From JACCYQ01 sp036675565 (GTDB lineage Bacteria; Bacteroidota; Bacteroidia; Chitinophagales; Chitinophagaceae), in assembly GCA_036675565.1 (NCBI GenBank), contig JAKFER010000243.1, positions 1-64,000 on the forward strand: a stretch of 64,000 bases of DNA, written 5' to 3'. The notes beneath the pieces are model-generated. The model saw only the letters and a program-made list of their open reading frames with translations. It made no database searches and had not been told where the DNA came from. Below, one piece after another: positions 1-8,417 of the stretch (positions are counted from its first letter, which is position 1; every line of letters starts with the position of its first letter). The position numbers and the translations under genes were made by a program.

Positions 1-992
1 TTACCGGGGAAATTGGAATCGACCACTACACTTCCGCCTCTTCTGATAAAATAGACCCAAACACCATTTCATCTGCTTCGTCTGCAGATACCCGTTACTA
101 CCCATCTTTAAGCTGGACGATGGAAAATGAAACCAAAGGAAAATCATTTGGTGCAGGTATCTCCTATTCTGGTGAATATGATTACCAGTCCTTTGGTGCC
201 AACATAAATTTTTCGAAAAAAACGAAGGATAAGAATGGTGAATTTTCCGCCAGGTTCCAGGCATTTATAGACCAGGTAAGTCTTATTTATCCAAAAGAAT
301 TAAGAGCAATTACAAATCCGGTTATAAACAATAATCCTAATAATGGCGAAGATGGAGAAGACCAGGAAGACGAAGATGACGATGATGATTATTCAATGAC
401 AGCTCGAAATACTTATAGCGGAAGTTTATCATGGTCCCAAATTATAAATCAGCAGTTTCAGATAATGTTAACAGGCGAACTGGTATACCAAAATGGTTAC
501 CTGGGGCTTCCTTTTCACCGTGTTTATTTTGATGATAATTCAGTTCATGTAGAAAATCTGCCAAATACCAGGTTGAAAATTCCTATTGGTTTGCGGGCAA
601 GCTATTTCTTTGGAGATAAATATATTTTTAGAGCGTGGCTGCGTAATTATCATGATGATTGGGGAATCAGTTCAAATGCTATTCAGTTGGAAACCGTAGT
701 AAAACTTAACCCCTTCTTTTCTGTAACTCCATTCTACCGTTATTACCAGCAAACTGCATCAGATTATTTTGCCCCTTACCAGGTGCACACTATTGCTGAT
801 AAATATTATAATTCCAACTACGATCTTTCCAAATTCAATAGTAATTTTTATGGTGCAGGTATAAGATTTGCTCCACCCGCTGGTATTTTAAAAATGCAAC
901 ATTTTAAAGCACTGGAATTACGCTATGGCCATTATCAAAAATCCAATGGAATGAACTCAAATATAATTTCATTGAATCTGAATATTAAATAA
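1..992 (+). CDS. DUF3570 family protein, C-terminal part (start lies before the window)
   Basis: The frame is open from base 3, and the residues before the first internal ATG (120) match the family (SSADTRYYPSLSW), so the gene starts outside the window. The visible 329 or so residues are rich in alternating aromatic and polar residues with no internal membrane helix. This fits a beta-barrel-like outer-membrane or periplasmic protein, as expected for DUF3570. An unusual acidic run (Glu/Asp-rich, bases about 349-396) interrupts the sequence and may be an exposed cation-binding loop. The family often accompanies thioredoxin-like and ApbE-like genes, but those neighbours would be upstream and cannot be seen. 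Molecular function is unknown. Confidence 0.8.
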   Translation, partial: TGEIGIDHYTSASSDKIDPNTISSASSADTRYYPSLSWTMENETKGKSFGAGISYSGEYDYQSFGANINFSKKTKDKNGEFSARFQAFIDQVSLIYPKELRAITNPVINNNPNNGEDGEDQEDEDDDDDYSMTARNTYSGSLSWSQIINQQFQIMLTGELVYQNGYLGLPFHRVYFDDNSVHVENLPNTRLKIPIGLRASYFFGDKYIFRAWLRNYHDDWGISSNAIQLETVVKLNPFFSVTPFYRYYQQTASDYFAPYQVHTIADKYYNSNYDLSKFNSNFYGAGIRFAPPAGILKMQHFKALELRYGHYQKSNGMNSNIISLNLNIK

Positions 993-1022
993 AAAAAGAA
1001 AGACGCTAGCGGTTATAAAATG

Positions 1023-1802
1023 TTAATGATCTGAAAGGTTTGCTTTCTTGCTTAATTTATCTTTTGCTTCCTTTTCCATTTTAAACAGCCTGGTATAGTA
1101 ATCCGGGATTTCCAACAAATGGGCCCATGCAATTTTTGCTGTGAGTTCAATATTATTATCCGTTACATTGGTTTGGGGATTCACTTTTCCATGTTCCATT
1201 TCAACATCAAGACCTTTCCTGAATTCATGAAGATCAATTTTATTAAAATTGATCCCGATCTTATGACCAATTTCTTCAGCGTAACCGATGGAATGAGATG
1301 GATTAAATATAATGGATTCACGCATTTCAACAACCGGGAATTTTTCTGTTAAAATCTTACAGTGACAATCTAATCTTACATCTTCAGCGTTACTTACCAG
1401 GCAATATTTCCTGGTTTTTTCTACTGCTTGTAATGCTTTTTCACGCAATGATTCATCCGCAATAAATATTTTAGGATAAAGATTGACATGATAAATTTGC
1501 GTTTCATCTTCCATTGATACCATATTTGCCACTGCATTACATTCAAAATGCAGAACCTTGAAATTCATTTTTTTTGCAAAGAACAAATAGGTGGTCATAA
1601 AGCAACTGATAATCGTATGAAGAAACAAATGCTTTGGTTGTCCGTTATCTTTTTCTTCAAATTGTAAAGGATTGTCCAATGGAGCATTTGTATTTAACTC
1701 CTGGTCATTTGTAAGTGAGTTGTTTTTCAAAATCCAGCTTAATTGAACCTCGTAGGAAAACCGGGGATGTATTGAAACAGGTAGTTTAGGTATATCGGGC
1801 AT
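1023..1802 (-). CDS. OsmC-like domain fused to DUF5661 domain
   Basis: The 259-residue protein has two parts. Residues about 1-160 look like OsmC/Ohr peroxidase-fold protein, with Cys67 (TIISCFMTT) and Cys134 (KYCLVSNA) at the places of the peroxidatic and resolving cysteines. Residues about 171-246 match DUF5661 (EHGKVNPQTNVT, then AHLLEIPDYYTRL). OsmC proteins reduce organic hydroperoxides in the cytoplasm; what DUF5661 adds is unknown. The gene stands alone and converges on the DUF3570 gene. Its promoter carries the CRP/FNR-like composite signal (1821-1863), giving a leader of only about 15 bases. OsmC assignment is by motif and fold pattern, DUF5661 by motif. Confidence 0.82.
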   Translation of the reverse strand: MPDIPKLPVSIHPRFSYEVQLSWILKNNSLTNDQELNTNAPLDNPLQFEEKDNGQPKHLFLHTIISCFMTTYLFFAKKMNFKVLHFECNAVANMVSMEDETQIYHVNLYPKIFIADESLREKALQAVEKTRKYCLVSNAEDVRLDCHCKILTEKFPVVEMRESIIFNPSHSIGYAEEIGHKIGINFNKIDLHEFRKGLDVEMEHGKVNPQTNVTDNNIELTAKIAWAHLLEIPDYYTRLFKMEKEAKDKLSKKANLSDH

Positions 1803-1820
1803 ATCAATTTATTGAAATTC

Positions 1821-1863
1821 CAAAATAAACATATTCAATTCCTTTTTCCTATGATGGTCGTCA
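1821..1863 (-). promoter_or_regulatory. CRP/FNR-like operator plus -7 element for the OsmC-DUF5661 gene
   Basis: On the minus strand the operator TGACGACCATCA (1863-1852) is followed, 33 bases centre to centre, by TTATTTTG (1828-1821), a 5-of-6 match to TAnnTTTG. The inferred transcription start is near 1817, which puts the operator near -41, the class II activator position of CRP. Confidence 0.6.
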
Positions 1864-1892
1864 GTATAAGTCTTTGCATCTGAAAGATTAAC

Positions 1893-2276
1893 CTAGAATA
1901 ATGCTTTTTCTTTTAACTGAACAGAAATAAGCATAATCAATATACCTGCAAGCAGGTAAGCAAAGTGCAGCCAGTGAAAACTTTGAATTAAGATCATTTG
2001 AATGATTATCCATCCGCTGATGAGTATGCCACCAGCCAATGCCCAATTGTATCTTTTGGTATGACGACGCATATTGTAAAAAACAGCAAATAAATTAATA
2101 ACTCCAATAATGGTTAATAATATTCCCGGAATCCTGAAATCTTTAAACGGGGTATTTTCCAGCAAGCTTATGGGCAAATTTAAAGCCTGCCCAGCAGGAT
2201 CACTAACCATCATCAGACCAGAAGATGTTGCAGTAATACTTATGATAGCAACGAGTATAAACAACAATGTTTTCAA
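1893..2276 (-). CDS. Small four-helix membrane protein of unknown function
   Basis: A 127-residue protein with four hydrophobic segments (about residues 4-24, 48-68, 78-98 and 103-122), so probably an inner-membrane protein. Basic residues after the second helix (MRRHTKRYN) suggest a cytoplasmic loop there. I do not recognise a family. It follows the PEBP-like gene by 28 bases on the same strand and is probably co-transcribed with it and the small Pro/Glu-rich gene upstream, which places it in the stress island without assigning a task. Confidence 0.7.
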   Translation of the reverse strand: MKTLLFILVAIISITATSSGLMMVSDPAGQALNLPISLLENTPFKDFRIPGILLTIIGVINLFAVFYNMRRHTKRYNWALAGGILISGWIIIQMILIQSFHWLHFAYLLAGILIMLISVQLKEKALF

Positions 2277-2304
2277 AATAATTTTGTTTTATCCTTTATC
2301 ATCA

Positions 2305-2784
2305 TCACTTAGTGATTGATGTTCTCGCATACATACCAACCAGTTCACCAAATGCAATAATATGTTCGCTTATCGCTTTTTCTAATTGATGTTTATTTGT
2401 ATTACCCGGTATGTCAATAATATCATTCAGTGCATAGACTTTGAAAAAGTAACGATGTATTCCACCTGGCGGACAAGGGCCCTGGTATTTATGTTTGCCA
2501 AAATCGTTGATGCCCTGGATTCCATTCGCTTTGTTTTCCTTTATTTGATGTGTTACTGGAATATTCCACATCACCCAATGCACCCATGTACCCACTGGTG
2601 CATCAGGGTCATCAACAATGATTGCCAGGCTTTTTGCATTTTCCGGAATATGATCAATATTTAATGGCGGACTTATATTAGCACCGTCACATGTATATTT
2701 TATAGGAATCAATTCATTTTCATTGAAAGCGCTGCTGCTAACTTTCAATAATTTATAATCAACTTCTTTGGCTTCATGTTTCAT
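2305..2784 (-). CDS. YbhB/YbcL family PEBP-like protein (Raf kinase inhibitor-like)
   Basis: The 159-residue protein carries the phosphatidylethanolamine-binding-protein signatures: YTCDGANISPPL, then VDDPDAPVGTWVHWVMWNIP, then GPCPPGGIHRYFFKVYAL. These build the anion-binding pocket (the DPDAP and GxHRY motifs). It lacks a signal peptide, so it should be cytoplasmic. Bacterial members are widespread but their physiological ligand is not settled. It has the normal length for the family and lies between a Pro/Glu-rich small gene and a small membrane protein on the same strand. Confidence 0.93.
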   Translation of the reverse strand: MKHEAKEVDYKLLKVSSSAFNENELIPIKYTCDGANISPPLNIDHIPENAKSLAIIVDDPDAPVGTWVHWVMWNIPVTHQIKENKANGIQGINDFGKHKYQGPCPPGGIHRYFFKVYALNDIIDIPGNTNKHQLEKAISEHIIAFGELVGMYARTSITK

Positions 2785-2811
2785 GATTTTATTTTTTAAA
2801 TCCGAACATCA

Positions 2812-3000
2812 TTAAGGTCCTTCACCAGGAGGCGGTTTTGTATATGGTTCTTCTATCACTGGTTCTTCTTCTTCCGGAATAATGTCCAACTCTTCTTCTG
2901 GCGGTAAAGGAATCTCGGTGATCTCTTCTGCCGGAGCTTCAGGTGTTCTTCCGGGTGTGGGCGTTTCAAAAGGTTTTGTAGGTTGTTGTTTTTTTGCCAT
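2812..3000 (-). CDS. Small Pro/Glu-rich protein of unknown function
   Basis: A 62-residue, highly acidic and proline-rich protein (PPEEELDIIPEEEEPVIEE) with no hydrophobic core, so probably disordered. It starts at an ATG preceded by an A-rich stretch and ends 27 bases before the PEBP-like gene, consistent with one operon. Such low-complexity proteins are hard to assign; a structural, chaperone-tail or metal-binding part is possible. Its reality rests on codon order and operon position rather than homology. Confidence 0.5.
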   Translation of the reverse strand: MAKKQQPTKPFETPTPGRTPEAPAEEITEIPLPPEEELDIIPEEEEPVIEEPYTKPPPGEGP

Positions 3001-3128
3001 CGTACATAAGTTTTATGTTGAATGAAGAACTAAAAGATCAACGGAGCGTCGCAACAAATGTTTCATAGTATTTCAGCTGCCGGCTAACAAAAAAATATTA
3101 TTCAAACAATTTAATCTAACAATAATCA

Positions 3129-4466
3129 TTAAACGCCAAATGGATATGTTTCCGGAATTTGTTTGCCATCGGGTTTTATGTGCAATGGATGCAAAGCCTT
3201 TGTTTCGTCGAGGTAAATAAATGCATCGTAACGCATGGGTAAAATAGAAGGCACATAATTTCCATACTGCTCATATGCCGGGTTATACACAACACCAACA
3301 GCCCTGTGACCCAAATGATTTTCCATCAGCATATCGTTGTGTAAAAAATCTTCCATGATCAATAATTTGTTTTCACTGCCTGCCTTGTGCAACATATACT
3401 CCCAACTTCCGGGTTTAGCCTCTGGCAACTGCATCACCTGCATTTCGGCACCCCACCTTTTTCCCGCCATCACAGTGCCTTTGTAAGAACCAAAACCTAC
3501 TAATACTACCCCTTTTTCATGATGTTGCATACGTGCCAGTTCGCCGATATTGTACATGCCTTCATTCACCATATCTGTTGCCCTGGCATCACCGATATGC
3601 GTGTTATGTTCCCAAACAATTACTTTGGAATCATCACCATGAAAATTTAATAAACGTTCCATTGTATCGGCCATATGCCGGTCTCTTACATTCCAGCTAT
3701 GCGGGCCACCTTTGATCATAGCACGGTAATATTTTTCTGCATTCACGGTAACCAATGCATTTTGTTCTGCACTAAAAACATTTTCATAATCTGTATTATA
3801 AGTAGGTAGTTTGAGTTGTACTTCTTTGAGCAGGTCAACAACTTCTTCCTGGCAAAGTTCCGGAACAAACTGCGATGCCCTCGCGTAAGAACTTCCTTCA
3901 TCTTTTCTATAAGGTTCAAAACAATTGTAAGCCTCTTCTGCAATTTTTAACGCCGATGGATCAGTGCTTTTTAAATATTTCATGATGCTTTCCATGCTCT
4001 CCCAGAGGCTGTAAACATCCAACCCATAAAAGCCCACTTTTTTATTGGCTGGTAATGTCGTGTTGTATTGGTACAACCAATCTGCAAGTGCCACAATTTC
4101 CCAATTGGCCCACATCCAGGTTGGCCAGCGATTAAATGCATGCAAAACTTTAAAAGCACTTTTATTCTTGGCATCATAACCTTTTACAAACCTGTTTAAT
4201 CGGTAACAATCCGGCCAGTCGCCTTCAACAGCGATAAAGTTGAAACCTTTTTCTTCGATTAATTTTTTAGAAATATGCGTACGCCAGGTATAGTATTCAT
4301 GCGTGCCATGACTTGCTTCTCCCAGCATTACAATCCTGGCATCACCAATTCGATCCATTAACGGTTGCAGATCAGCTTTACTTTTTAATGGATATGCCGA
4401 TTGCTTAATTGACTGTATAATAGCTGATTCATTTATATCCACATCTTTGGTAAAATATCGTCGCAT
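3129..4466 (-). CDS. Erythromycin esterase family protein
   Basis: The 445-residue product shows the family signatures in order: GEASHGTHEYYTWR near residue 50, FIAVEGDWPDCYRLNRF, WNVRDRHMADT, VWEHNTHIGDAR and VGFGSYKGTV. The conserved His and Glu residues form the metal-independent hydrolase site of Ere-type esterases. I chose the ATG at 4466 because it has the usual A/T-rich Bacteroidota upstream; an 18-residue extension from a GTG at 4520 is possible. Chromosomal members without macrolide pressure are probably not resistance genes. Relatives often sit with, or are fused to, phosphoribosyltransferases and dienelactone hydrolases, which are both encoded just upstream on the other strand. Confidence 0.93.
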   Translation of the reverse strand: MRRYFTKDVDINESAIIQSIKQSAYPLKSKADLQPLMDRIGDARIVMLGEASHGTHEYYTWRTHISKKLIEEKGFNFIAVEGDWPDCYRLNRFVKGYDAKNKSAFKVLHAFNRWPTWMWANWEIVALADWLYQYNTTLPANKKVGFYGLDVYSLWESMESIMKYLKSTDPSALKIAEEAYNCFEPYRKDEGSSYARASQFVPELCQEEVVDLLKEVQLKLPTYNTDYENVFSAEQNALVTVNAEKYYRAMIKGGPHSWNVRDRHMADTMERLLNFHGDDSKVIVWEHNTHIGDARATDMVNEGMYNIGELARMQHHEKGVVLVGFGSYKGTVMAGKRWGAEMQVMQLPEAKPGSWEYMLHKAGSENKLLIMEDFLHNDMLMENHLGHRAVGVVYNPAYEQYGNYVPSILPMRYDAFIYLDETKALHPLHIKPDGKQIPETYPFGV

Positions 4467-4720
4467 GAATTTTATTTTTTTTTCAGCCTTTGAATCCTTG
4501 TTCAGCTTCAGTTGTGTCACTCACTTGTACTGCATCAAATAATTCATCAAAAAAACGTGGCACTCCAATATATATATAGAAGTGCTCCACGTAATGCTAT
4601 TCAACTAATCCTATTTCAAAAAACTCCTGTTTATTCTTTATATGCTGAGATTCGTAATATATTTTATCAAAGCAAAACTTTTTACCTGCGCTATTCAATG
4701 AGGACAGTTTCATTAATTAC

Positions 4721-4763
4721 TGATGATGGTCATTTAACAGGATTACAGGGTCCTATAAATTTG
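4721..4763 (+). promoter_or_regulatory. CRP/FNR-like operator plus perfect -7 element for the DUF892 operon
   Basis: The 12-mer TGATGATGGTCA (4721-4732; other strand TGACCATCATCA) is followed after 23 bases by TAAATTTG (4756-4763), a perfect TAnnTTTG element. The inferred start is near 4767, about 15 bases before the ATG at 4782, with the operator near -41. Confidence 0.65.
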
Positions 4764-4781
4764 ATACATAAATTATATACC

Positions 4782-5306
4782 ATGGCAACCTCTTTGAACA
4801 CTATTACCACGCTGCATGACCTGCTGGATTCTGACGCCAGGACATTTACCATTGCAGAGGTTCAGTTAAAAAAAGTTTTACCTGAATGGATCAGCATGGC
4901 AAGTACTTTAAAATTAAAAACGGTATTGCAGAAATACCTGGATCATGTACAGCAACATGTAAAAAGTATGGAGGTTTTCTTTTCAGAAGAAAACATCAGT
5001 TCGTTAAGTCTTACCCACCGGGTAATGCATGCTTTCATTGAAGAAATGAATGAGAAATTATCTAACTGCACAGATCCTGAAGTTAAGGATGCATGCATGC
5101 TGGCCCAGGTGCAGGCAATCAATCATTATAAAATCAGTGTGTATGGAACGGCAGCTGCATATGCAAATGCTTTGGAACTGGAAAAATCAGCCATTATATT
5201 TCATGAAGCAGAGATCAATGAAAAACAAATAGACGATCGCCTGTCGCAGTTGGCAGAACACGAAGTCAATAAAAAAGCAAAAACACCTATCGTACTACCA
5301 CGTTGA
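4782..5306 (+). CDS. DUF892 (YciE/YciF-like) ferritin-fold stress protein
   Basis: From the ATG at 4782 the product has 174 residues in long amphipathic helices, typical of the DUF892 four-helix ferritin-like fold: TLHDLLDSDARTFTIAEVQLKKVLPEW at the start, KVLQKYLDHVQQHV-type second helix and HEAEINEKQIDDRLSQLA near the end. The frame is open further upstream, but the promoter at 4721-4763 and the family length fix this start. E. coli YciF/YciE relatives are stress-induced and may bind metal. The stop overlaps the next gene region, so it heads an operon with the hydrolase, PPOX and phosphoribosyltransferase genes. Confidence 0.87.
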   Translation: MATSLNTITTLHDLLDSDARTFTIAEVQLKKVLPEWISMASTLKLKTVLQKYLDHVQQHVKSMEVFFSEENISSLSLTHRVMHAFIEEMNEKLSNCTDPEVKDACMLAQVQAINHYKISVYGTAAAYANALELEKSAIIFHEAEINEKQIDDRLSQLAEHEVNKKAKTPIVLPR

Positions 5307-5311
5307 TTATT

Positions 5312-5971
5312 ATGAACAACCATCCATTTCATGAAGAAGTAAGAATCCCGGAAGAAAAAATTTTTCTTGATGGAGATTTAATTATTCCCGCATCCGCAAC
5401 TGCCATCATCATTTTTTCACATGGAAGTGGAAGCAGCCGGTTTAGTAAACGAAACCGGGCTGTTGCTGAAAAATTGAATGAAAATAATTTTGGAACATTC
5501 CTGTTTGATTTGCTGACAGAAGAGGAAGATGCTGATTATTATAACCGCTTTAATATTGACCTGCTTTCAAAACGATTAATTCATGTAACTCAATGGCTGG
5601 AAAAGCAACCTTTTGCCAGCCATTGCAGATTTGGGTATTTTGGTGCCAGTACAGGTGCAGCCTCAGCACTCCAGGCAGCTGCACATCTTTCAAATATAAT
5701 GGCGGTTGTATCCCGTGGTGGCCGGCCCGATCTTGCAATGAATCATTTGCCGCAAGTGAATGCCCCCACTCTTTTGATAGTTGGAAGCCTGGATAAAGAA
5801 GTAATTGAATTGAATAAAAAAGCAATGGAAATATTAACCTGCCCTAAAGAGTTATCGATCATTGAAGGAGCTTCTCATTTATTTGAAGAGCCGGGTAAGA
5901 TGAACAAAGTATCAGCATTGGCCATATCATGGTTTGAAAAATATTTACAACCAACAGTATCCTTAAAATAA
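5312..5971 (+). CDS. Dienelactone hydrolase family alpha/beta hydrolase
   Basis: A cytoplasmic alpha/beta hydrolase of 219 residues. It shows the oxyanion-region motif FSHGSGSSRFSKRNR, the nucleophile elbow GASTGAA (Ser) and a late acid/base pair (GSLDKEV and GASHLFEEPG, Asp and His). I take the ATG at 5312; a TTG nine bases earlier overlaps the preceding stop. It lies directly after the DUF892 gene and before PPOX, so translation is probably coupled. Short dienelactone-hydrolase-like proteins of this type are often found beside or fused to phosphoribosyltransferases; the substrate is unknown. Confidence 0.9.
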   Translation: MNNHPFHEEVRIPEEKIFLDGDLIIPASATAIIIFSHGSGSSRFSKRNRAVAEKLNENNFGTFLFDLLTEEEDADYYNRFNIDLLSKRLIHVTQWLEKQPFASHCRFGYFGASTGAASALQAAAHLSNIMAVVSRGGRPDLAMNHLPQVNAPTLLIVGSLDKEVIELNKKAMEILTCPKELSIIEGASHLFEEPGKMNKVSALAISWFEKYLQPTVSLK

Positions 5972-5976
5972 AATTT

Positions 5977-6426
5977 ATGCTTGGTGAACTCAATGAAACG
6001 CAAATCAATAATGTATTAAGCAGCCAGGTATTAGGAAGATTAGCTTGTACAAACAAAAAAGAACCATACATAGTACCATTAACTTATACCTATGACGGTG
6101 AATATATTTATGGACAAACACAAAAAGGAAAAAAGTTAAAAATGTTGCGCAAAAATCCGAATGTATGCTTCGAAGTAGATATGATGACTGATATGGCTAA
6201 CTGGCAATCTGTACTGGTATATGGAAAGTTCGAAGAATTGAAAAATAAAAAAGCTCAAAAAGCAAAAGAGATACTTTTTAAACGCATTTTTCCATTAATG
6301 ACAAGTAGCACGATTCACCCGCATGAACATGCAGTAACATCAGAAATTGATGACAGCAACAGACAAAAACCAGTTATGTACCGAATTAAAATAAAAAAAG
6401 TTACCGGGCGATTTGAAAAAAAATAA
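5977..6426 (+). CDS. Pyridoxamine 5'-phosphate oxidase family flavoprotein
   Basis: The 149-residue protein has the split-barrel flavin fold of the PPOX/general stress protein group: ILSSQVLGRLACT-like first strand (here LSSQVLGRLACTNKKEPYIV), IYGQTQKGKKLKMLRKNPNVCFEVD, and VLVYGKFEEL. These would bind FMN or F420-like flavin across a dimer. Only five bases separate it from the hydrolase gene. True PdxH residues for pyridoxine phosphate are not evident, so a stress-related reductase or flavin-binding role is more likely than vitamin B6 synthesis. Confidence 0.9.
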   Translation: MLGELNETQINNVLSSQVLGRLACTNKKEPYIVPLTYTYDGEYIYGQTQKGKKLKMLRKNPNVCFEVDMMTDMANWQSVLVYGKFEELKNKKAQKAKEILFKRIFPLMTSSTIHPHEHAVTSEIDDSNRQKPVMYRIKIKKVTGRFEKK

Positions 6427-6467
6427 ATGATTTTTTTTGGACCACCAGAATAACAGGGAATAAACAA

Positions 6468-7103
6468 ATGATATTTCAAAACAGGATAGAAGCCGGTTTT
6501 TTATTAGCTGATAAATTAAAAAGATACCAGACTGATGCGGGTTTGGTATTAGCTATTCCAAGAGGTGGTGTACCCGTTGCCTATGCAGTTGCCAGGGAAC
6601 TTGGTCTGCCGATTGAATTAATTCTTACAAAAAAAATCGGGCACCCCACCAATAAGGAATATGCGATTGGCGCGGCAAGCCTGACTGATTATTTTACCAT
6701 CCCGCATGAAAACGTTTCAGACGAATATATCCAAACTGAAGTAGCTCGCATACGCACCAGGTTAAAAGAAATGTATAAAATTTTTATGGGCGACCAGGAA
6801 CCTGTTGACCTGGAAGGAAAAACAGTAATTATTATTGATGATGGCATCGCAACAGGTAATACCCTGCTGGGAACCATACAATTATTACGCAAAAGTAAAC
6901 CTGGAAAAATAATGATTGCCGTACCGGTTGCATCCAGTTCTGCCATAAAAATGCTGGCTAAAGAAGTTGATGAAATTGTAGTTGTATATGTACCTGACCA
7001 ATTCTATGGCGTTGGTGCATTTTATGAAGATTTTGAACAGGTAACTGATGAAGAAGTCATTTATTACCTGGGAAAAATGCGGGAGCTAAAAAAAACAGGT
7101 TAA
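6468..7103 (+). CDS. Phosphoribosyltransferase family protein
   Basis: A 211-residue type I PRTase. The PRPP-binding loop is VIIIDDGIATGNT, and the N-terminal AIPRGGVPVAYAVA and KKIGHPTNKEYAIGA segments match the stress-associated PRTase subfamily rather than a purine or pyrimidine salvage enzyme. The C-terminal FYEDFEQVTDEEV tail is also typical of this subfamily. It is the last gene of the operon starting at 4782. Relatives occur fused to erythromycin esterase or dienelactone hydrolase domains, here encoded separately nearby. The base or acceptor substrate is not known. Confidence 0.93.
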   Translation: MIFQNRIEAGFLLADKLKRYQTDAGLVLAIPRGGVPVAYAVARELGLPIELILTKKIGHPTNKEYAIGAASLTDYFTIPHENVSDEYIQTEVARIRTRLKEMYKIFMGDQEPVDLEGKTVIIIDDGIATGNTLLGTIQLLRKSKPGKIMIAVPVASSSAIKMLAKEVDEIVVVYVPDQFYGVGAFYEDFEQVTDEEVIYYLGKMRELKKTG

Positions 7104-7118
7104 AATCATTATTTAAAT

Positions 7119-7709
7119 CTAACCAACTTTCAACCAGCCTGTAATACTCATTCTTGGCTTATGAGCCATTAATACTTCATGTTCCAACTCATTGCTTTTA
7201 AAAAAAACGCTTTTCCCATTAACTGGTGAAATGCTTTGAACCCTGTCCGCATGATGAATGTTTAACTCACCACCATCACCTACCTGCCAGCCTTCATTTA
7301 AATACATAATCATAGAATACTTACGGCTTTCATTATTTCGGAACTGGTCCATATGTTTTTTATAGAATGTTCCCTTTTCGTATAGAGCATAATGAAATTC
7401 ATATCCTGTAATACCCGTGTAACAGGTATTATTAAGATGATTCACGAATGCATCAACCAGGTCAAAAAAATCATTTTCATGTGTTGTATTATGTTTCCTG
7501 TCAAGCCAGTAAATAACATCACTTCTCACAGATTTATTCTCAGTAGGCGTTTCATTACCGGTACCTGCAGACATGAAATGCTTTTCTTCATGCATTTTCA
7601 AAAGATTATTTTTTAAACGAAGGGCAAGCGAATGATTTAAAAAATTATCGGCTATGCCTACCTTATGCTCTATGTAACTGTTAATGAGAGAATCAAAAAT
7701 ATGTTGCAA
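7119..7709 (-). CDS. 2-oxoglutarate-Fe(II) oxygenase family protein
   Basis: The 196-residue product contains the facial triad of the prolyl-hydroxylase-like oxygenases: HMD in TFYKKHMDQFRN, a distal His in SNELEHEVL, and the 2-oxoglutarate-binding Arg in KPRMSITGWLKVG. YSMIMYLNEGW and GGELNIHH fit the SM-20/PHD group. Such cytoplasmic enzymes hydroxylate protein side chains using O2, which would suit an oxygen-responsive island. It converges on the PRTase gene with 15 bases between stops. I saw no composite operator at the exact class II spacing for it; the perfect palindrome at 7887-7898 lies 178 bases upstream. Confidence 0.9.
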   Translation of the reverse strand: MQHIFDSLINSYIEHKVGIADNFLNHSLALRLKNNLLKMHEEKHFMSAGTGNETPTENKSVRSDVIYWLDRKHNTTHENDFFDLVDAFVNHLNNTCYTGITGYEFHYALYEKGTFYKKHMDQFRNNESRKYSMIMYLNEGWQVGDGGELNIHHADRVQSISPVNGKSVFFKSNELEHEVLMAHKPRMSITGWLKVG

Positions 7710-7886
7710 GTAAGAAGATTAAATGATGCTGCCAACGGCAGTTAACTGTGAATGTAGATTTAATAAATGGGATACTCTTGTTAATATACATGAGAACGGG
7801 ATTATATAAAACCCCTTAAAAGGTAAGGATTCAAGCCCACTGAACCAGGAATTTCCAACAGGTTCTTTATTGTAAGTTCTTAAATA

Positions 7887-7951
7887 TGACGAGCGTCACT
7901 AATAAACATCGTGATAATCATTTTTTCCGCAGTCTTATGCCCGTAATTTTA
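7887..7951 (+). promoter_or_regulatory. Perfect CRP/FNR-like palindrome, class I spacing, before the hsp20-glucan operon
   Basis: TGACGAGCGTCA (7887-7898) has perfect TGACG/CGTCA arms. The best -7 element, TAATTTTA (7944-7951), lies 55 bases away centre to centre, two helical turns farther than at the other promoters. The inferred start near 7955 puts the operator near -62, the class I position of CRP, with a 13-base leader. Confidence 0.55.
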
Positions 7952-7967
7952 AATTAAACCTGGAAAA

Positions 7968-8405
7968 ATGGAATACAACAACCTTTACGCGTCTGATTGT
8001 TCGGTTTATCCTGGTGAATATGTTCCATTAATAAGAGATGAAGATTTAAAAAAGGAATTATACCATGCGCCTACAGGCAGTACCCCACCCCCGGTAAATT
8101 TAACCGAGTTTAAGGATTCCATGATGGTTGAAGTAGCTATTCCAGGTGCTAAAAGAGAAGACTTTGTAGTGCATGCAAATAAAAATGAAGTATCTGTTTG
8201 CCTGCTTAATAAAAATCCCGTTTCCTCAAAGAACTATGCCCTCCACGAATTCAACTACGGTTGTTTTGAACGCCACATAACTTTACCGGAAAATGTGGAT
8301 GCGGAATTTATTCATGCTGAATATGCTTCGGGCATGCTTCGTTTATATATTCCCAAAACAAAGGAACCGCTAAAAAATAAAGACACCCGGATTGTTGTTT
8401 ATTAA
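7968..8405 (+). CDS. Hsp20/alpha-crystallin family small heat-shock protein
   Basis: A 145-residue small heat-shock protein. The alpha-crystallin domain runs from about residue 45 (VNLTEFKDSMMVEVAIPGAKREDF) through HEFNYGCFERHITLPENVDAEFIHAEYASGMLRLYIPK, which includes the L-x-I-x-like closing strand. It acts as an ATP-independent holdase. The N-terminal arm is longer and less charged than in the second copy at 15219. It heads an operon with the glucan phosphorylase-like gene (12 bases on) and the phospholipase D gene. Confidence 0.93.
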   Translation: MEYNNLYASDCSVYPGEYVPLIRDEDLKKELYHAPTGSTPPPVNLTEFKDSMMVEVAIPGAKREDFVVHANKNEVSVCLLNKNPVSSKNYALHEFNYGCFERHITLPENVDAEFIHAEYASGMLRLYIPKTKEPLKNKDTRIVVY

Positions 8406-8417
8406 TGAAATTCTTTC

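Noticed and set aside
4555..4592. Hairpin ACGTGG-CACT / AGTG-CT-CCACGT in the divergent gap
   Set aside because: It has a bulge, no T run, and is not at the end of a gene; not supportable as terminator or operator.
4512..4781. N-terminal extension of the DUF892 frame by 90 codons
   Set aside because: It would include the operator and -7 element at 4721-4763, has no family similarity, and makes the protein far longer than the family.
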